From positions 1 through 40,887 of the forward strand of contig NZ_BMWG01000037.1 of the NCBI RefSeq assembly GCF_014651115.1: DNA of 40,887 nt. The letters are read 5' to 3'. Below are positions 1-7,450 of this stretch, piece after piece. Each line of letters starts with the position of its first letter. Positions within the stretch are counted from its first letter, which is position 1. Origin of the DNA: Streptomyces inusitatus. GTDB taxonomy: Bacteria > Actinomycetota > Actinomycetes > Streptomycetales > Streptomycetaceae. The translations under genes and the position numbers were made by a program. Below the pieces are notes generated by a model, which made no database searches, had not been told where the DNA came from, and saw nothing but the letters and a program-made list of their open reading frames with translations.

Positions 1-367
1 AGTTGGTGACGAGTTCCGTGACGAGGACGGCCAGGTCGTCCGTGCCGTGGGCGAGGCCCCAGGCGTCGAGACAACGAGCGGTGTCGGCACGCGCCAGCCC
101 CGGGGCGTGGATGGTTGAGAGGTAGACCCGGCGGTGACGCTCAGGGTCCAGGGGGGAGGCAGGCATTCTTACCAGTTGTACTTTCGGCTCGGCGGTCACG
201 GGGTCGGGCGGTACGGGCTCACCGTTGCGGCTGGGCAGCCGGTTCCGTATGTCGGCCAGACCGGCGAGCATCGTGGTCAGCAAGTCCTGTGAGCGGGGTG
301 CCCACCCGACGGCCGGGGCGACGGTGGCCCGCATCTCGGCGGTCGCCGGGTGCCTAACGTTCGTCAT
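1..367 (-). CDS. GHKL ATP-binding protein (anti-sigma-factor-like), 3' end cut by the window edge
   Basis: The gene begins with ATG at 367 and runs leftward off the window, so only about 122 residues are visible. They end at a VTELVTN motif, the start of the N-box (ATP/Mg binding) of the HATPase_c family used by small Streptomyces regulators related to anti-sigma factors. The first 60 residues are a poorly conserved leader. The next part (RVYLSTIHAPGLARADTARC) resembles the helix that precedes the N-box. The start codon overlaps the end of the upstream resolvase-like gene by 14 bases, which suggests translational coupling. The family usually binds ATP and often acts as a serine kinase on an STAS partner. 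No such partner is visible here, so its target is unknown. Confidence 0.75.
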   Translation of the reverse strand, partial: MTNVRHPATAEMRATVAPAVGWAPRSQDLLTTMLAGLADIRNRLPSRNGEPVPPDPVTAEPKVQLVRMPASPLDPERHRRVYLSTIHAPGLARADTARCLDAWGLAHGTDDLAVLVTELVTN

Positions 368-797
368 GTCTGCGCCCCTGAGCGCGTGGGCCGTCCGGGG
401 CCGTGACTACTGCCGCCGGGGACTCGTGACGATCGGCGGAAAGGCACACCGCGAAGGCGTCGGTGTGGTCCAAAGCGGCGGACACGCCTGGATCGTCAGT
501 GACGACGCCGTCGATCAGAAGCGCGGAGATCAGCCCGGTGACCGCCGGCCACATAGGGCGGCCGGCAACTGGGCTTTCGGAATCCGCCGGATCAACATGA
601 GCGGCCACGACCACCCAGTCGCGCGCCTCGGCGTAGGTGTGAAGCCTCGCGATCATGAGGGGCGAGCTGGTGTAGAGCGCAACCCGGATCCGGGCGATAC
701 CGCTGCTCAGAGTCTCCGAACCGGGCTGGAGCGATATGCCGCTCGCCGCGTCAGCGAGGCGGTGGCGGCGAGCACGCTGCTGTCCTGTGGGGGCCAT
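354..797 (-). CDS. Small resolvase-like hypothetical protein
   Basis: This 147-residue protein has the segment IRVALYTSSP near residue 37, followed by a helix and ARDWVVVAAHVDP. That is the beta-alpha-beta opening of serine-recombinase-like folds. The rest of a recombinase is absent and the C-terminus is polar and probably disordered, so DNA cleavage is not implied. I know similar small proteins beside XRE/TPR regulators and GHKL ATPases in Streptomyces, which is the arrangement here: the regulator gene lies 136 bases upstream and the GHKL gene overlaps downstream. There is no good ribosome site in front of ATG 797, so the start is uncertain. The function is unknown. Confidence 0.55.
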   Translation of the reverse strand: MAPTGQQRARRHRLADAASGISLQPGSETLSSGIARIRVALYTSSPLMIARLHTYAEARDWVVVAAHVDPADSESPVAGRPMWPAVTGLISALLIDGVVTDDPGVSAALDHTDAFAVCLSADRHESPAAVVTAPDGPRAQGRRHDER

Positions 798-933
798 GGG
801 AACACGATCCCGTCCCCCTGCACGCGCGTGAAGAAACGCCCCGTACGGCTGGACGAACCGTCAGGTTCGCCACTCATACGAGGCGTGCGACTCTTCAAAC
901 CTCAACTGCGTTCGCCCATAAGCGGCGTACGAG

Positions 934-2175
934 TCAGAGGGCGGTACGCCGGTTGGCCGGGGGGAAACCGCCCTGGGCAGGTGCCACTCCGATCAGCTTG
1001 GAGACACGGCGCAGCCGCGCTGTGCTGCCCTGGCTGACCCGCTGGACGATCACTGATGGCAGCGCCTGGTGGCGGGCCCACTCCGGCGCGGCGAGCAGAA
1101 CCGTCTCCAGGGTCTCCAGGGACCTGTCCCACATCTTCGCGTCGGCCTGTGCCAGAGCCTTGTCCACGGAGTACCGGTTCCGTGCCGCGCCCGACAGAGC
1201 ACCTTCGTGCGCCGGAGTGATACCCGAGATCAGATCCAGCGCCTTTCCGGTCTGGCCGAGAGCGAGCGTGATACCCACAGCCTGCGTAGTAGCGGTCACC
1301 GGCCCGAAGACGGTTCCATGGGCCCGGTGCTCCGCCCCCATGCGTGCCCCTGTGGCGTGCGACTGGGAGAGATAGTCAGTCGCTCGGTCCTCTGCACCCA
1401 GTCGGGATGCGACAACGGCCGCGAAGTTCACATGACAGCCGTACACGGCCAACTGCTCCACCGTGGCGGTCGAGAACCGAGGCTCAATGTCGACGGCAGC
1501 CTGCTCCGCCAGCACCATGGCGTCCTTCAGACGTGCGTCCCGCAAATACACCCAGGAACGCCCCGACAGAACGAGTGCGGGCCGCAGGCCATCTGCGGCC
1601 TGGGCCGCAGCCCTTTGTGCGTGGCCGATGGCGGCGTATGCCAGATCCCGGTTGCTGAGCAGATTGGCCACATAGGCGGCGAGCCGGTAGGCGTCCGCGA
1701 GCAGCCCGTAGGCTTCCGCCTGTTCACCGACGGGCTGATCGTGGAGCCGGGCCACGGTCTGTTCCAGCAGGGGCCGCGCCAGCGCCCCTGCTTCCAGGTA
1801 CTCCCCGCGCCAGTAGGTGTCCCAGCACCTCGCCGTGGTCTCCCGCAGCTCCTCGATGGCCGGGCTTGCGACATCGGGGGGCAGTACTCCGGCTGCGGTG
1901 TCGTGGACAGTCCGGGAGAGGTCCCGGAGCATCGCCCTGTCGGCGATCCGCATGCTGCGGCGCGGCGCTTGCTGGCCCAGAATGACGGACGTGTCGACGC
2001 CGAGGGCGTCCGCGATCCGCATCAGGGTGCGCAGAGTCAGACGTTTGTCCTGCTCGGCCTGCTGGATGGTCGGCAACGACAGGTCGGTCATTTCGGCGAG
2101 GTCGGATTGCAGGATCCCCTCGCCCCTCAAGGCCTTGATCCTCTGCCCGGTGGTGTAGTCACTCCACTGCGGCAT
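934..2175 (-). CDS. XRE-family regulator with TPR-like C-terminal region
   Basis: The protein has 413 residues. An HTH_3 domain fills residues 8-63 (GQRIKALRGEG, QSDLAEMTDLSLPTIQQAEQ, LMRIADALGVD). It is followed by about 340 alanine-rich helical residues with repeat-like pairs (GLLADAYRLAAYVANLL, ALVLSGRSWVYLRDARLKDA), typical of Streptomyces XRE regulators with tetratricopeptide sensor halves. ATG 2175 was chosen over in-frame ATGs at 2187 and 2196 because GGAG lies six bases in front of it and none of the others is well placed. It heads a leftward run with the resolvase-like and GHKL genes. It probably binds DNA and senses a peptide or small ligand, but the target is not evident. Confidence 0.8.
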   Translation of the reverse strand: MPQWSDYTTGQRIKALRGEGILQSDLAEMTDLSLPTIQQAEQDKRLTLRTLMRIADALGVDTSVILGQQAPRRSMRIADRAMLRDLSRTVHDTAAGVLPPDVASPAIEELRETTARCWDTYWRGEYLEAGALARPLLEQTVARLHDQPVGEQAEAYGLLADAYRLAAYVANLLSNRDLAYAAIGHAQRAAAQAADGLRPALVLSGRSWVYLRDARLKDAMVLAEQAAVDIEPRFSTATVEQLAVYGCHVNFAAVVASRLGAEDRATDYLSQSHATGARMGAEHRAHGTVFGPVTATTQAVGITLALGQTGKALDLISGITPAHEGALSGAARNRYSVDKALAQADAKMWDRSLETLETVLLAAPEWARHQALPSVIVQRVSQGSTARLRRVSKLIGVAPAQGGFPPANRRTAL

Positions 2176-2297
2176 GCTGGTCTCCATTCCTGGCATCCAC
2201 TGGGAACGATACTCCGGAAGGGCCTTACCGCATCCGGCTGTTGATCCCTTCGATTGGGTCAGGTGCGGTCGATCTGCCGTCGAACCGAGGAGAAAAT

Positions 2298-2598
2298 ATG
2301 ACGACCTTCGCGGAGGAGCTGGTGGCCGTCGGCGGCCGGCTGGTTGGTTGTGATCCCGTCGCAGGACTACCGGGCCAGGAAGGTGAAGCCCGCACATGCC
2401 CCGCTCTTCGACCGTTTGGTCGGGGCGGCCGTGGAGGTGGTGACGCTGCCGCACGAGTCGGCGAACCGGGACGCGTGCGAGTCGGCCAACGCCGAGCTGC
2501 TCAGGCGGGCGGATCGACTCGTGGCGGTGTGGGACGGCGGTCCGCCGTCCGGGAAGGGCGGGACGGCGGACACGGTGGAGCTAGCCGATGTGCCCTGA
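2298..2598 (+). pseudogene. Broken SLOG-like (YspA/cpYpsA-related) gene
   Basis: Two frames together reconstruct the second half of a SLOG-type actinobacterial protein: FAEELVAVGGRLV in the first frame, then VIPSQDY, KVKPAHAPLFDRL, LPHESANRD, ADRLVAVWDG and GGTADTVELA in the second. The shift lies at a tandem GGTT GGTT near 2343-2350. Removing one copy restores GGRLVVIPSQDY without interruption. The N-terminal part that normally precedes FAE (a GHMNL-type start and Rossmann strands, about 65 residues) is absent, although ATG 2298 has a strong GGAGAAAAT ribosome site. The C-terminus stops early at 2598. The gene is therefore truncated at both ends and frameshifted. SLOG proteins are thought to bind nucleotide-derived ligands. 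Confidence 0.7.
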
Positions 2599-2772
2599 AG
2601 CCGTTCAGAAGCGCCAGGGCCATGGCACCGGCGGTGGGCCGGTTCCTTCGCTGATCGGGCGAGCAGGCACTCTGGCCCGATTGGCCATGCCCGCTTCATG
2701 CGGTAGCTCGATCGGGCGGTTTCGCCTTCGGCCGCGTGCCTTCCTTGCGGCCCGCTAGTAGTACGTACGGTC
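2599..2772. other. Intergenic stretch without a recognisable gene
   Basis: This stretch lies between the SLOG pseudogene and the HicA-like gene. It contains GGCCCGATTGGCC-like palindromic pieces and a GTACGTAC palindrome at 2761-2768, just in front of the next ATG. No ribosome site precedes that ATG, so the downstream gene may be leaderless or start elsewhere. Confidence 0.4.
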
Positions 2773-2997
2773 ATGGGAATCGGTGACCGGCATCAGAAGA
2801 AGGATGTTGAAGCGGCGCTGAAGAGGGCGGAGGCGGCCGGGCTCAAGGTGACGCATGACAAGAACCGTCATCGGTGGGGTTGGGTCATCTGCTGCCCTTG
2901 CAATCAATCGCAGGCGGTGTACAGCACACCCCGTAACACAGGAGATGAGGCGAGCAAGATTGACCTATTCATCAAGAACCACCGAGGCCACGCGTAA
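2773..2997 (+). CDS. HicA-like small protein
   Basis: The protein has 74 residues. It opens with DRHQKKDVEAALKRAEAAG, then an RHRWGWVICCPC segment and a basic tail (STPRNTG, IDLFIKNHRGH). This layout of helix, strand with a conserved His-x-Trp-Gly, cysteine pair and STPRN motif is a widespread actinobacterial family that resembles the dsRBD-like fold of HicA mRNA-interferase toxins. The match is by pattern only. The next gene overlaps its 3' end, which suggests a two-gene unit of the toxin-antitoxin kind. It lies in the accessory strip beside a pseudogene. Whether it is toxic, or even a nuclease, cannot be read from the sequence. Confidence 0.65.
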   Translation: MGIGDRHQKKDVEAALKRAEAAGLKVTHDKNRHRWGWVICCPCNQSQAVYSTPRNTGDEASKIDLFIKNHRGHA

Positions 2998-3283
2998 ATG
3001 GCATTTCACACTGCATCTCCAGGAGCCGCTGACACCGGAACAGGCGGACACCTTGGATGGGCTCGACCGATTCAACGATGGCCGGATCGGCCGTGTGGAG
3101 AGCCCCGGACACACGGAGTTCAGCTGTCTGTTCACGGCGGAGGCCTTGACCGAAGCCATCGCGGAGGCACTCGGCTTCTTTGAGGACTTTCCCGGAGTCC
3201 TTGTTCAAAGCGTGGAACTGAACGCCGTTGCGCTCGACCACAATGGCATGGCGACTCCGGCCGTGGTGCGACTGCCCGAGTAG
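2945..3283 (+). CDS. Partner of the HicA-like protein (hypothetical)
   Basis: The conserved body begins at KWHFTLHLQEPLTPEQ and continues through LDGLDRFNDGRIGRVESPG, FSCLFTAEALTEAIAEAL and a final LNAVALDHNG strand. This is a small alpha/beta fold of about 95 residues. It matches the kind of protein usually encoded after the HicA-like family above. The start is unclear: ATG 2945 overlaps the upstream gene by 53 bases, TTG 2960 is an alternative, and the first 18 residues look unlike the rest. Overlapping reading frames support co-translation. It could be the antitoxin or a ligand-binding partner; I see no DNA-binding motif. Confidence 0.6.
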   Translation: MRRARLTYSSRTTEATRKWHFTLHLQEPLTPEQADTLDGLDRFNDGRIGRVESPGHTEFSCLFTAEALTEAIAEALGFFEDFPGVLVQSVELNAVALDHNGMATPAVVRLPE

Positions 3284-3527
3284 CGGCCCTGGTGGGAGTT
3301 CGGCAGGGCGGTGATCTTCTCGGGCCTCGCCTGCTCGTTCAGCCGCAGCGCCTCACCCCTTACCCGAATGACGTGGATGCACAGGGCCTCGCCCAAAGGG
3401 CCGCCACGTTTCTTGCCCGGCGGCCTTAACCAGCAGCCCCGTTTGGCCCCGGGCGGCCCGTGAGCCATGGTGGCCGTGGGGCGGGCGGTTTCCCGTGCGG
3501 CCCCGGCGACTTGGGGAGGGTACAGGG

Positions 3528-3983
3528 ATGAAGAGGCTGGTGGCGCGTGCGTGGCGGGGGATGCGGGGGGCGTGGCAGTGGAGGGTGCTGTGGCTGACGC
3601 AGGCGACGTTCATGGTGGGGGTGACGGGGGTCGTGCGGGACGGGGAGGGGCGGGTGCTGCTGCTGAAGCATCGGTTGTGGCCCGAGGGGCGGGAGTGGGG
3701 GATGCCGAGTGGATACGCGCTCAAGGGGGAGGAGTTCGGGCAGACGGTGGTGCGGGAGGTGAAGGAGGAGACGGGGCTGGACGTGCGAACAAAAAGGCTG
3801 CTGGTGCTCAACAGCGGGTTCAGGCTGCGGATGGAGGTGGTCTATGAGGCGGAGCTGGTCGGGGGGACGATGGAGATCGACTCCTTCGAGATCCTGGAGG
3901 CGGGGTGGTTCACCCCGGACGAGCTGCCGGAAGGGCTCCAGGAGGCGCACCGGAAGCTGATCCTGGGAGAAGGCGTCAGCTGA
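3528..3983 (+). CDS. Nudix hydrolase
   Basis: The protein has 151 residues with a complete Nudix box: GYALKGE, seven residues, then REVKEETGL. This fits G-x5-E-x7-REUxEExGU, whose glutamates bind the metal that activates water to cleave nucleoside diphosphates linked to another group. A basic N-terminal helix (KRLVARAWRGMRGAWQWRVLW) may touch a membrane or nucleic acid. ATG 3528 is preceded by GGAGGG seven bases away. The substrate cannot be named from sequence. The gene converges on the methyltransferase gene and the two overlap by eight bases at their ends. Confidence 0.88.
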   Translation: MKRLVARAWRGMRGAWQWRVLWLTQATFMVGVTGVVRDGEGRVLLLKHRLWPEGREWGMPSGYALKGEEFGQTVVREVKEETGLDVRTKRLLVLNSGFRLRMEVVYEAELVGGTMEIDSFEILEAGWFTPDELPEGLQEAHRKLILGEGVS

Positions 3984-5109
3984 GCAGCCAGCGCGGACCG
4001 GTCTCCTGGTCCAGCGCCCAGGCGTACTGGCAGTCGGCGGACTCCACGGTGAGCCCGAACTCGTGCAGATCCGGGCTCCCGGCCTCCAGCCAGCCGTCCC
4101 AGGCCTGCTCCAGCTCGTCGGCGAGCCGGCGCGGGCCGCCCTGAAGGGCCGTCGGGGGCTGTCCGGGCCGGACCGAGAGGGTCGCCCAGGAGGAGCGTCC
4201 GTCGTGGAGCTGGGCGGTGACCTCGCCGGGGCCGTCGGCGCGGGCGGCGATGCGTACGTCGGGCAGCGCGACCCGCAGGGCGAACCGGAGGTGGCGGTCC
4301 TCGCGCAGCTCGCCCGGATCCCGCTCCCAGGAGCGCTCGGCGCACTCCGGGCCGGTGGCGCGGACGAGGGAGAAGTCCTCCAGGGCGGGGCGGGCGCCCC
4401 GGGCGGGCGGGAAGCGGGCCAGGCCCCGCACCCAGCCGCTCGCCGAGCGGCCGTCCCCGGCGACGGTGAGGGCGACATGGCCGAGCCGCCCCCAGGGGGT
4501 GACGATCCGGCCGCCGGGCCGGGTCTGGGCGACCCACGCCCAGGGGATGCGGTCCACCGCGTAGGCGGCGATCACCCCGTCGTACGGCGCGGAGCGCGGA
4601 TGCCCGGCGGTGCCGTCGCCCAGCTCCACCGCGACCCGGACCCCGGCGGTCTCCAGCCGCTTCTGGGCCGCCGAGGCCAGCCCGGGATCCACCTCCACGC
4701 TGGTCACCCGGTCCGGGCCGGTGCGGTGGGCCAGCAGCGCGGCGGTCCACCCCGTGCCGGTGCCCAGCTCCAGCACTCGCTGGCCGGGCTTGGGCCCCAG
4801 GGCGTCGAGCATGTCCGCCACCACCCCCTGGCAGGGCAGACCGGCGGCCTCCCGGCCCGCCACGACCTGGGTGACGGTCGCCGTCTCCGGGTCCGGATAG
4901 ACGGCCTCCGCCCACCGGCGGACATCCACCTCCCGGTCGACCGGCGCGAACGCGCCGCCGTCCGGCCGCCACAGCCGGTCCGGGGCGAACAGATGGCGGG
5001 GCACGGCGTCCATCGCCTCCCGGACCCACGGCGAGCGCCCGGGCCAGGCGCCGCAGCGGTCCATCGCCTCCGCGAGACGCCGATGCCGCTCGGCGAAGAG
5101 GGCCGCCAC
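3976..5109 (-). CDS. PCMT-family methyltransferase
   Basis: The protein has about 377 residues. The SAM-binding core is clear: VLELGTGTGWTAALLA (motif I), VTSVEVDPGLA (motif II), YDGVIAAYAVDRIP and PGGRIVTPWG. The order, together with the N-terminal VPRHLFAPDRLW segment, matches the protein-L-isoaspartate O-methyltransferase fold. The C-terminal 170 residues are an added domain of unknown role, seen in longer Streptomyces members, some of which methylate natural products or peptides. GTG 5109 is a reasonable start after a GAGAAG sequence. A TTG further upstream is possible. It is divergent from hutI across 203 bases. The substrate, protein or small molecule, is undetermined. Confidence 0.82.
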   Translation of the reverse strand: MAALFAERHRRLAEAMDRCGAWPGRSPWVREAMDAVPRHLFAPDRLWRPDGGAFAPVDREVDVRRWAEAVYPDPETATVTQVVAGREAAGLPCQGVVADMLDALGPKPGQRVLELGTGTGWTAALLAHRTGPDRVTSVEVDPGLASAAQKRLETAGVRVAVELGDGTAGHPRSAPYDGVIAAYAVDRIPWAWVAQTRPGGRIVTPWGRLGHVALTVAGDGRSASGWVRGLARFPPARGARPALEDFSLVRATGPECAERSWERDPGELREDRHLRFALRVALPDVRIAARADGPGEVTAQLHDGRSSWATLSVRPGQPPTALQGGPRRLADELEQAWDGWLEAGSPDLHEFGLTVESADCQYAWALDQETGPRWLLS

Positions 5110-5312
5110 CGCTACTTCTCGTGCTCGCGCATGTGCTTTCCCCTTCAACAGAGGCCTGTGAGCACATGGTGGCGCACGGTGACACCGGCGGGGTAGACGG
5201 CCATCCGGGTGACACGGGAGCACGATGGGCCCGGCCCCGGGCCGCCCGAGCCCCCGGGGCCGCCCGTACCGTGTGGCGGACGGCCCGCCCACCGACCCCC
5301 GGAGAGGAACCC

Positions 5313-6488
5313 ATGAGCACCACTGCCCTCATCACCGACATCGGCTCTCTCGTCACCAACGACCCGGCGCTGGGCGACGGATCCCCCCTCGGCCTCGTCC
5401 ACGACGCCGCCCTCCTCATCGAGGGCGAGACGGTCGCCTGGGTCGGCCCCGCCGCGTCCGCCCCCGCCGCCGACACGGTCCGGGACGCGGGCGGCCGGGC
5501 CGTGATCCCCGGCTTCGTCGACTCGCACTCCCACCTCCTCTTCGCGGGCGACCGCACCGAGGAGTTCAACGCCCGGATGTCCGGACGCCGTTACGAGGCC
5601 GGCGGCATCCGCACCACCGTCGCCGCCACCCGGGCCGCCACCGACGCCGCCCTGGAGGCCAACCTCCTGCGCCATCTCGGCGAGGCGCTGCGCCAGGGCA
5701 CCACCACCTTCGAGACCAAGTCGGGATACGGCCTCACCGTCCACGACGAGGCCCGCGCCGTGGAGATCGCCGCCCGCCACACGGAGGAGGTCACCTATCT
5801 CGGGGCGCACATCGTTCCGCCCGACTTCGCCGACGACCCGGCCGGCTATGTCGCCCTCGTCACCGGCGAGATGCTCGACGCCTGCGCCCCGTACGCCCGC
5901 TGGGTCGACGTCTTCTGCGAGAAGGGCGCGTTCGACGGGGACCAGGCCCGCGCCGTCCTCACCGCGGGCCGGGCGAAGGGGCTGACGCCGCGCGTGCACG
6001 CCAATCAGCTCGGGTACGGGCCCGGGGTCCAGCTCGCCGTCGAGCTTCAGGCGGCCAGCGCCGACCACTGCACCCATCTCACCGACGCGGACGTCGACGC
6101 GCTCGCGAGCGGGAGCACGGTCGCCACCCTGCTGCCCGGCGCGGAGTTCTCCACGCGGGCGAAGTGGCCCGACGCGCGGCGGCTGCTGGACGCGGGGGCG
6201 ACCGTCGCGCTCTCCACGGACTGCAACCCGGGCTCCTCCTTCACCTCCTCCATGCCGTTCTGTCTCGCGCTCGCCGTACGGGACATGGGCATGACCCCCG
6301 ACGAGGCCCTCTGGTCCGCGACCGCGGGCGGGGCCGCCGCCCTGCGCCGCACCGACATCGGACGGCTCACCCCCGGGTCCCGGGCGGATCTGGCGCTGCT
6401 GGACGCGCCCAGCCATGTCCACCTCGCCTACCGCCCGGGCGTCCCCCTGGTGACGGACGTCTGGCGGCGAGGCCGCAGAGCCGTCTGA
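5313..6488 (+). CDS. hutI: Imidazolonepropionase
   Basis: This enzyme hydrolyses 4-imidazolone-5-propionate to N-formimino-L-glutamate, the third step of histidine breakdown. The 391 residues show the amidohydrolase metal motif DSHSHLLFAGD (His72, His74), the imidazolonepropionase-type stretch KSGYGLT, VHANQLGYGPGVQLA, a DHCTHL segment, and the conserved STDCNPGSSFTSSMPF near the C-terminus. Length fits the family. ATG 5313 follows GGAGAGG at good spacing. The other hut genes are not in this window, so hutI stands alone between a divergent methyltransferase and a convergent oxidoreductase. In Streptomyces hut genes are typically scattered. Confidence 0.96.
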   Translation: MSTTALITDIGSLVTNDPALGDGSPLGLVHDAALLIEGETVAWVGPAASAPAADTVRDAGGRAVIPGFVDSHSHLLFAGDRTEEFNARMSGRRYEAGGIRTTVAATRAATDAALEANLLRHLGEALRQGTTTFETKSGYGLTVHDEARAVEIAARHTEEVTYLGAHIVPPDFADDPAGYVALVTGEMLDACAPYARWVDVFCEKGAFDGDQARAVLTAGRAKGLTPRVHANQLGYGPGVQLAVELQAASADHCTHLTDADVDALASGSTVATLLPGAEFSTRAKWPDARRLLDAGATVALSTDCNPGSSFTSSMPFCLALAVRDMGMTPDEALWSATAGGAAALRRTDIGRLTPGSRADLALLDAPSHVHLAYRPGVPLVTDVWRRGRRAV

Positions 6489-6495
6489 GCCCCGG

Positions 6496-7362
6496 TCAGG
6501 GGAGCAGATGCGCGTACGCCTCCGGGGCCCCGCGCAGAAAGTCCCCGAAGCTCGTCGCCGGACGGCCGGTGAGCCTCGGCACGGCGTCCGAGACGGCGGA
6601 CATCTCGCCCGTCGCGACGGCCTCGTACGAGGTGACCCAGCCGGCCAGCTCCCACGACGGGGCCCCGTACCCGGCCCGGGAGGCGTACGCCTCGTCCCGG
6701 GTCTCCGGCTGGTAGACGATCTCCCGCCCGGCGAAGCGGCTCAGTTCGGCGGCGGCCTCGGCGAGGGTCAGCGCCGCCGGGCCGGTCAGATCGTGGGTGC
6801 GGCCGTCGTGCTCGTCGGAGAGGAGTACGGCGACGGCCGCGTCGGCGATGTCGTCGTGCGCGACGGCGGAGACCCGGCCCGCCCCCGCCGGGCCCCGGAT
6901 CACCCCGTCCGCCCCGGCCATCTGTGCCAGCGAGGAGAGATAGAAGCTGTCCCGCAGAAAGGTGTGCCGCGCCCCGGAGGCGCGGATGTGCTCCTCGGTG
7001 TGCCAGTGGTCCCGCGCGAAGGTGAAGGTCGCGTCGGGCGCGGCCCCCAGGAAGGACACGTACACGATCCGCTCCACCCCCGCCGCGACGGCCGCGTCCA
7101 CCGCCGTCCGGTGATCGCTCACCCGGTCGGGGGCCTCCCGCGCGGAGACCAGGAACAGCGTCCGCGCACCGTCGCACGCCCGGCGCATCGCCTCCCCGTC
7201 CCCGTACGCGGCGGGCGGCGCGAGCGCGCTCCCCTCGATCAGGGGCAGCCGCTTCGGGTCCCGGCCCAGCAGCCGGGGTGTGAGCCCCGCCGTGCTGAGG
7301 CGGCGGGCGATCCGCCCGCCGATCCGTCCGCTGGCTCCGGTGACGGCGATGGCTGGGCTCAT
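6496..7362 (-). CDS. NmrA-like NAD(P)-binding oxidoreductase
   Basis: The protein has 288 residues. A Rossmann GASGRIGG motif lies at residues 8-15, after IAVT. FLVSAREAPDR, RIVYVSFLGAAPD, LRDSFYLSSLA and HDDIADAAVAVLL follow, the layout of atypical short-chain dehydrogenases of the NmrA/HSCARG group. These bind NADP(H) and either reduce quinones or act as redox sensors. The catalytic Tyr-x3-Lys of classical SDRs is not apparent. ATG 7362 was chosen because the Rossmann strand begins four residues later and GGAAG lies upstream. It faces hutI tail to tail with a seven-base gap. The substrate is unknown. Confidence 0.85.
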   Translation of the reverse strand: MSPAIAVTGASGRIGGRIARRLSTAGLTPRLLGRDPKRLPLIEGSALAPPAAYGDGEAMRRACDGARTLFLVSAREAPDRVSDHRTAVDAAVAAGVERIVYVSFLGAAPDATFTFARDHWHTEEHIRASGARHTFLRDSFYLSSLAQMAGADGVIRGPAGAGRVSAVAHDDIADAAVAVLLSDEHDGRTHDLTGPAALTLAEAAAELSRFAGREIVYQPETRDEAYASRAGYGAPSWELAGWVTSYEAVATGEMSAVSDAVPRLTGRPATSFGDFLRGAPEAYAHLLP

Positions 7363-7450
7363 GGCTGCTTCCGCTCTCCTCGGTGGACGATCCACGCGTA
7401 CGGGAAGAGTCTGCTCCAGCCGCCCCGCGAACGCGCCCCGGGACCGCCGG

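Noticed and set aside
707..898. 63-residue frame overlapping the resolvase-like gene start
   Set aside because: No ribosome site, no motif, and it overlaps a better candidate in another frame.
3205..3468. Leftward frame of 87 residues ending in the HicA-like partner gene
   Set aside because: It has a run (GEALCIHVIRVRGEALRLNEQARPEKI) that looks protein-like and might be a remnant, but it overlaps the better-supported partner gene and I recognise no family.
3426..5569. Long leftward frames across the Nudix and methyltransferase genes
   Set aside because: They are Pro/Ser/Arg-rich shadows of high-GC coding sequence with no domains.
5145..6422. Long frame opposite hutI
   Set aside because: Its sequence is a Gly/Val/Arg-rich complement of an obvious imidazolonepropionase.
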